Position numbers and translations under genes: made by a program. From Fidelibacterota bacterium UBA7300 (GTDB lineage Bacteria; Fidelibacterota; Marinisomatia; Marinisomatales; UBA2128): a stretch of 26,710 bases of DNA. A model generated the notes under the pieces. The model searched no databases. It was not told where the DNA came from and was given only the letters and a program-made list of their open reading frames with translations. The stretch covers positions 1-26,710 of the forward strand of contig DKQU01000068.1 in assembly GCA_002471865.1 (NCBI GenBank), given 5' to 3'. Positions 24,616 to 26,710 of the stretch are shown here, piece after piece. The stretch's first letter is position 1, and each line of letters starts with the position of its first letter.

Positions 24616-26710
24616 TTAATCGAAGTTAACTGAAACAATTTTGGATACGCCGGACTGCTCCATGGTAACTCCATAAAGATATTTAGCTGCTTCCATAGTG
24701 AGTTTATTGTGGGTGACAATGATGAATTGTGTCTGATCAGAAAATTTCTTCAATGCTCGTGTAAACTTAACAATATTGTGATCATCAAGTGGAGCATCAA
24801 CTTCATCCAAAATACAGAATGGACTTGGCTTTACCTGATAAATTGAAAAAAGCAGGGAGATTGCGGTGAGAGCCTTCTCTCCACCGGAAAGCATTCGTAG
24901 ATTTCTGCTACGTTTCCCGGGTGGTTTGGCAAGAATTGTAATGTCAGATTCTAAAGGATCATCATCCCCTCTAAGATTTAGATCAGCTTCTCCGCCCTCA
25001 AAAAATAGAACGAAAGTTTTCCTAAAATTCTCACGAATAGCGTCAAAGGTTTCGGTAAACTGCTTTCTGGCTTTTGCATCAATATGATGAATACTCTTGA
25101 TAAGGCTCTTTTCTGATTTCTCCAGATCGTTGAGCTGCTTTTGCAGGAATTCAAGACGACTGTTTTCAGTTTCATATTCATCTTTTACTGCCATGTTCAC
25201 CGGCCCGATTCTTTCCAGGCTCCGTTCTACCTTGTCAATCTCTAGAACTAAATCTCCTGCTTCCTTGTCAATCTGCATGGATGCTGGAATATCAGCGTCG
25301 TACTTTTCCTGTATACGTCCGGCAATGAGATCGGTTTGGCGTGTGTAATCTGCCACTTGCAATTCGAGTCTTTTCAATTCTTCGGTTTCACGTTCACGCT
25401 CGCGCAATTCTCCTCGGATTTCCCTCTCATGTTCCTCAATTTGATCTTGAGTCTCTGAAAATGCTTCCTTCTTCAAATCACGAATTGAAACCTCTTTCAG
25501 ATACTTAGCATTGAGCTTATCTAAATTCTTTTCCAGTTCATCAATTTCATCTGACATTTTAGATAATGCACTCTTTAGCTGTTCCTGTTCCATGACAAGA
25601 TCACTCTTCCTCTGCTCCTTCTCAGCCACATTTTCTTCCAAACCTTCTAAACGATATTTTAGATTGTCTCGTCCTTTTTCGAGTTCTATTAAATCAAGTC
25701 TGATCTGCTGTACTTGACTATTTGAAGACTCATATTCTGAACGGTTTTTTTCTAATGCTGAACGATCAACCTCAAGCTTAGCTTCTAGTGTTGATATTTT
25801 TGCTATATGCTTATCTATCTTTGGTCGTTCATGCTTTATACTTTTTTCTAACTCTTTAATCTCATTATTTACAGTTGCCTGAGCTGTTGATAACTCACTA
25901 TTTCTCTTACTGTTCTGTGAGAGTATAGCCTGATTTCGGGCAGCTTCAGATGTAGCTTCAGTCAGTTGAGATCGAAGTCCTTCCAAATCTTCGATACGCT
26001 TTTCACGAGTTCTCTTTAGATCAGTAAGAGTTTTCTCTAATGAAGAAAGATTACCAGCCAACTCCGATGCTTCTTTTCTTACACCGGATAATTCTTTATG
26101 CAGTTTGGATATTTCTTCTTTCCGTGACAAAATACTTTTTTCATCACCACGCTTGGTTCTAACAACTCCACTTAAATCGTAGAAAGTACCATCCAGGACA
26201 GCAATGTTACCTTCAAATTCACTTTCTTTTCTAAGAGCTGCAGCTGCTTTACTGTCCTTCACCAATATGGTATTACCCAGAAGAAAATCAGCCAAAGGTT
26301 TTAGAGATTCCTTTACAGTTATGAAATCGGCAGCACATCCAATCACACCATCCATTTTTGGCGGTATCAATTTGTCTATTGACCGTATTGCATCGAGAGG
26401 AATTATGGAGACAGCACCAGCTTTTAGTTTATTAATCGCTAAAGCAGCTTTAACTGCCTGATTGTGAGTTTTAGATACGAGTAAGGATTGATACTCACCC
26501 AATGCTGCATCGAGAGCTGGACGATATTCCTCATCCACTTTTATCAGATCGGAAAGAGCACCTAAAATACCCGGGTGATCCTTAAGATTGTTCAGTATAG
26601 ATCTTGCACCTCCGGGATGACTTTCATGAGTATCAATGATATTTTGATTAAATTCGATCTGTCGTTCCAGGGAAGCTTCACGACTTTCAGCAATTCTGGA
26701 TGTCTTAAAT
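24616..26710 (-). CDS. smc: Chromosome partition protein SMC, C-terminal two-thirds (5' end outside window)
   Basis: The frame is open to the window edge at 26709, giving 697 residues of an expected 1150-1200. The first visible part is the end of the N-terminal coiled coil. It is followed by the hinge, recognised from GILGALSDLIKVDEEYRPA and VIGCAADFITV, and then a long heptad-rich coil (about residues 200-520). The C-terminal head has the ABC signature LRMLSGGEKALTA, the Walker B ILDEVDAPLDD and the D-loop/H-switch FIIVTHNKLTMEAA. SMC condenses and segregates the chromosome with ScpA and ScpB. A GTG at 26538 is an internal codon, not the start. It is followed by 77 nt before the receiver-ATP-grasp gene, with TATACT at 24594-24599 as a weak promoter hint. 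Confidence 0.95.
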   Translation of the reverse strand, partial: FKTSRIAESREASLERQIEFNQNIIDTHESHPGGARSILNNLKDHPGILGALSDLIKVDEEYRPALDAALGEYQSLLVSKTHNQAVKAALAINKLKAGAVSIIPLDAIRSIDKLIPPKMDGVIGCAADFITVKESLKPLADFLLGNTILVKDSKAAAALRKESEFEGNIAVLDGTFYDLSGVVRTKRGDEKSILSRKEEISKLHKELSGVRKEASELAGNLSSLEKTLTDLKRTREKRIEDLEGLRSQLTEATSEAARNQAILSQNSKRNSELSTAQATVNNEIKELEKSIKHERPKIDKHIAKISTLEAKLEVDRSALEKNRSEYESSNSQVQQIRLDLIELEKGRDNLKYRLEGLEENVAEKEQRKSDLVMEQEQLKSALSKMSDEIDELEKNLDKLNAKYLKEVSIRDLKKEAFSETQDQIEEHEREIRGELRERERETEELKRLELQVADYTRQTDLIAGRIQEKYDADIPASMQIDKEAGDLVLEIDKVERSLERIGPVNMAVKDEYETENSRLEFLQKQLNDLEKSEKSLIKSIHHIDAKARKQFTETFDAIRENFRKTFVLFFEGGEADLNLRGDDDPLESDITILAKPPGKRSRNLRMLSGGEKALTAISLLFSIYQVKPSPFCILDEVDAPLDDHNIVKFTRALKKFSDQTQFIIVTHNKLTMEAAKYLYGVTMEQSGVSKIVSVNFD

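Overview
Every gene I can support in this 26.7 kb window lies on the minus strand, so transcription runs from high to low coordinates. The gene set suggests a Gram-negative bacterium of the FCB superphylum, most likely Marinimicrobia/SAR406-like. The reasons are a DUF4837 lipoprotein, a large outer-membrane protein with SprA-like motifs, a receiver-PEP/pyruvate-binding fusion, a tandem YNY..EDxW repeat protein, an AT-leaning composition and few Shine-Dalgarno sites. No lineage assignment was computed. There is no rRNA, tRNA, CRISPR array, insertion sequence or phage gene that I can see, and no gene-free stretch over 300 bases. The longest gap is 184 bases (1050-1233), in which I see only the ribosome binding site of the thiolase-like gene.

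Layout in transcription order. (1) 26710-24616: C-terminal part of SMC, cut by the window edge. (2) 24538-21602: two receiver-like domains fused to a PEP/pyruvate-binding ATP-grasp domain. (3) 21511-17874: lepA, a CPBP intramembrane protease overlapping it by 4 nt, and an ACR3 arsenite permease. (4) 17754-2244: twelve genes with no gap above 51 nt, mostly overlapping. These fall in three blocks. The envelope block is a membrane-anchored zinc-ribbon protein, lgt, an NHL beta-propeller, a 1123-residue outer-membrane protein, an Omp85-family barrel, RNase R and a DUF4837 lipoprotein. The glycan block is rmlD, a polyprenyl-phosphate sugar synthase, a WbbL-like glycosyltransferase and a WecA-like transferase. 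The acyl block is accA and a YbgC-like thioesterase. (5) 2135-1: queF, a small secreted protein made of six 18-residue repeats, and a partial SCP2-type thiolase-like gene.

The twelve-gene run makes biological sense as an envelope programme. Lgt lipidates exported proteins. The propeller, giant barrel and Omp85 protein look like an outer-membrane assembly or secretion module. RmlD, WbbL and WecA would together build a rhamnosyl-GlcNAc polyprenyl linker. AccA feeds fatty-acid synthesis. The parts most likely to be undescribed are the propeller/giant barrel/Omp85 module, joined by unusual TTG, ATG and GTG overlapping starts, and the aromatic repeat protein. The thiolase-like protein, which has glycine where the nucleophilic cysteine should be, is also notable.
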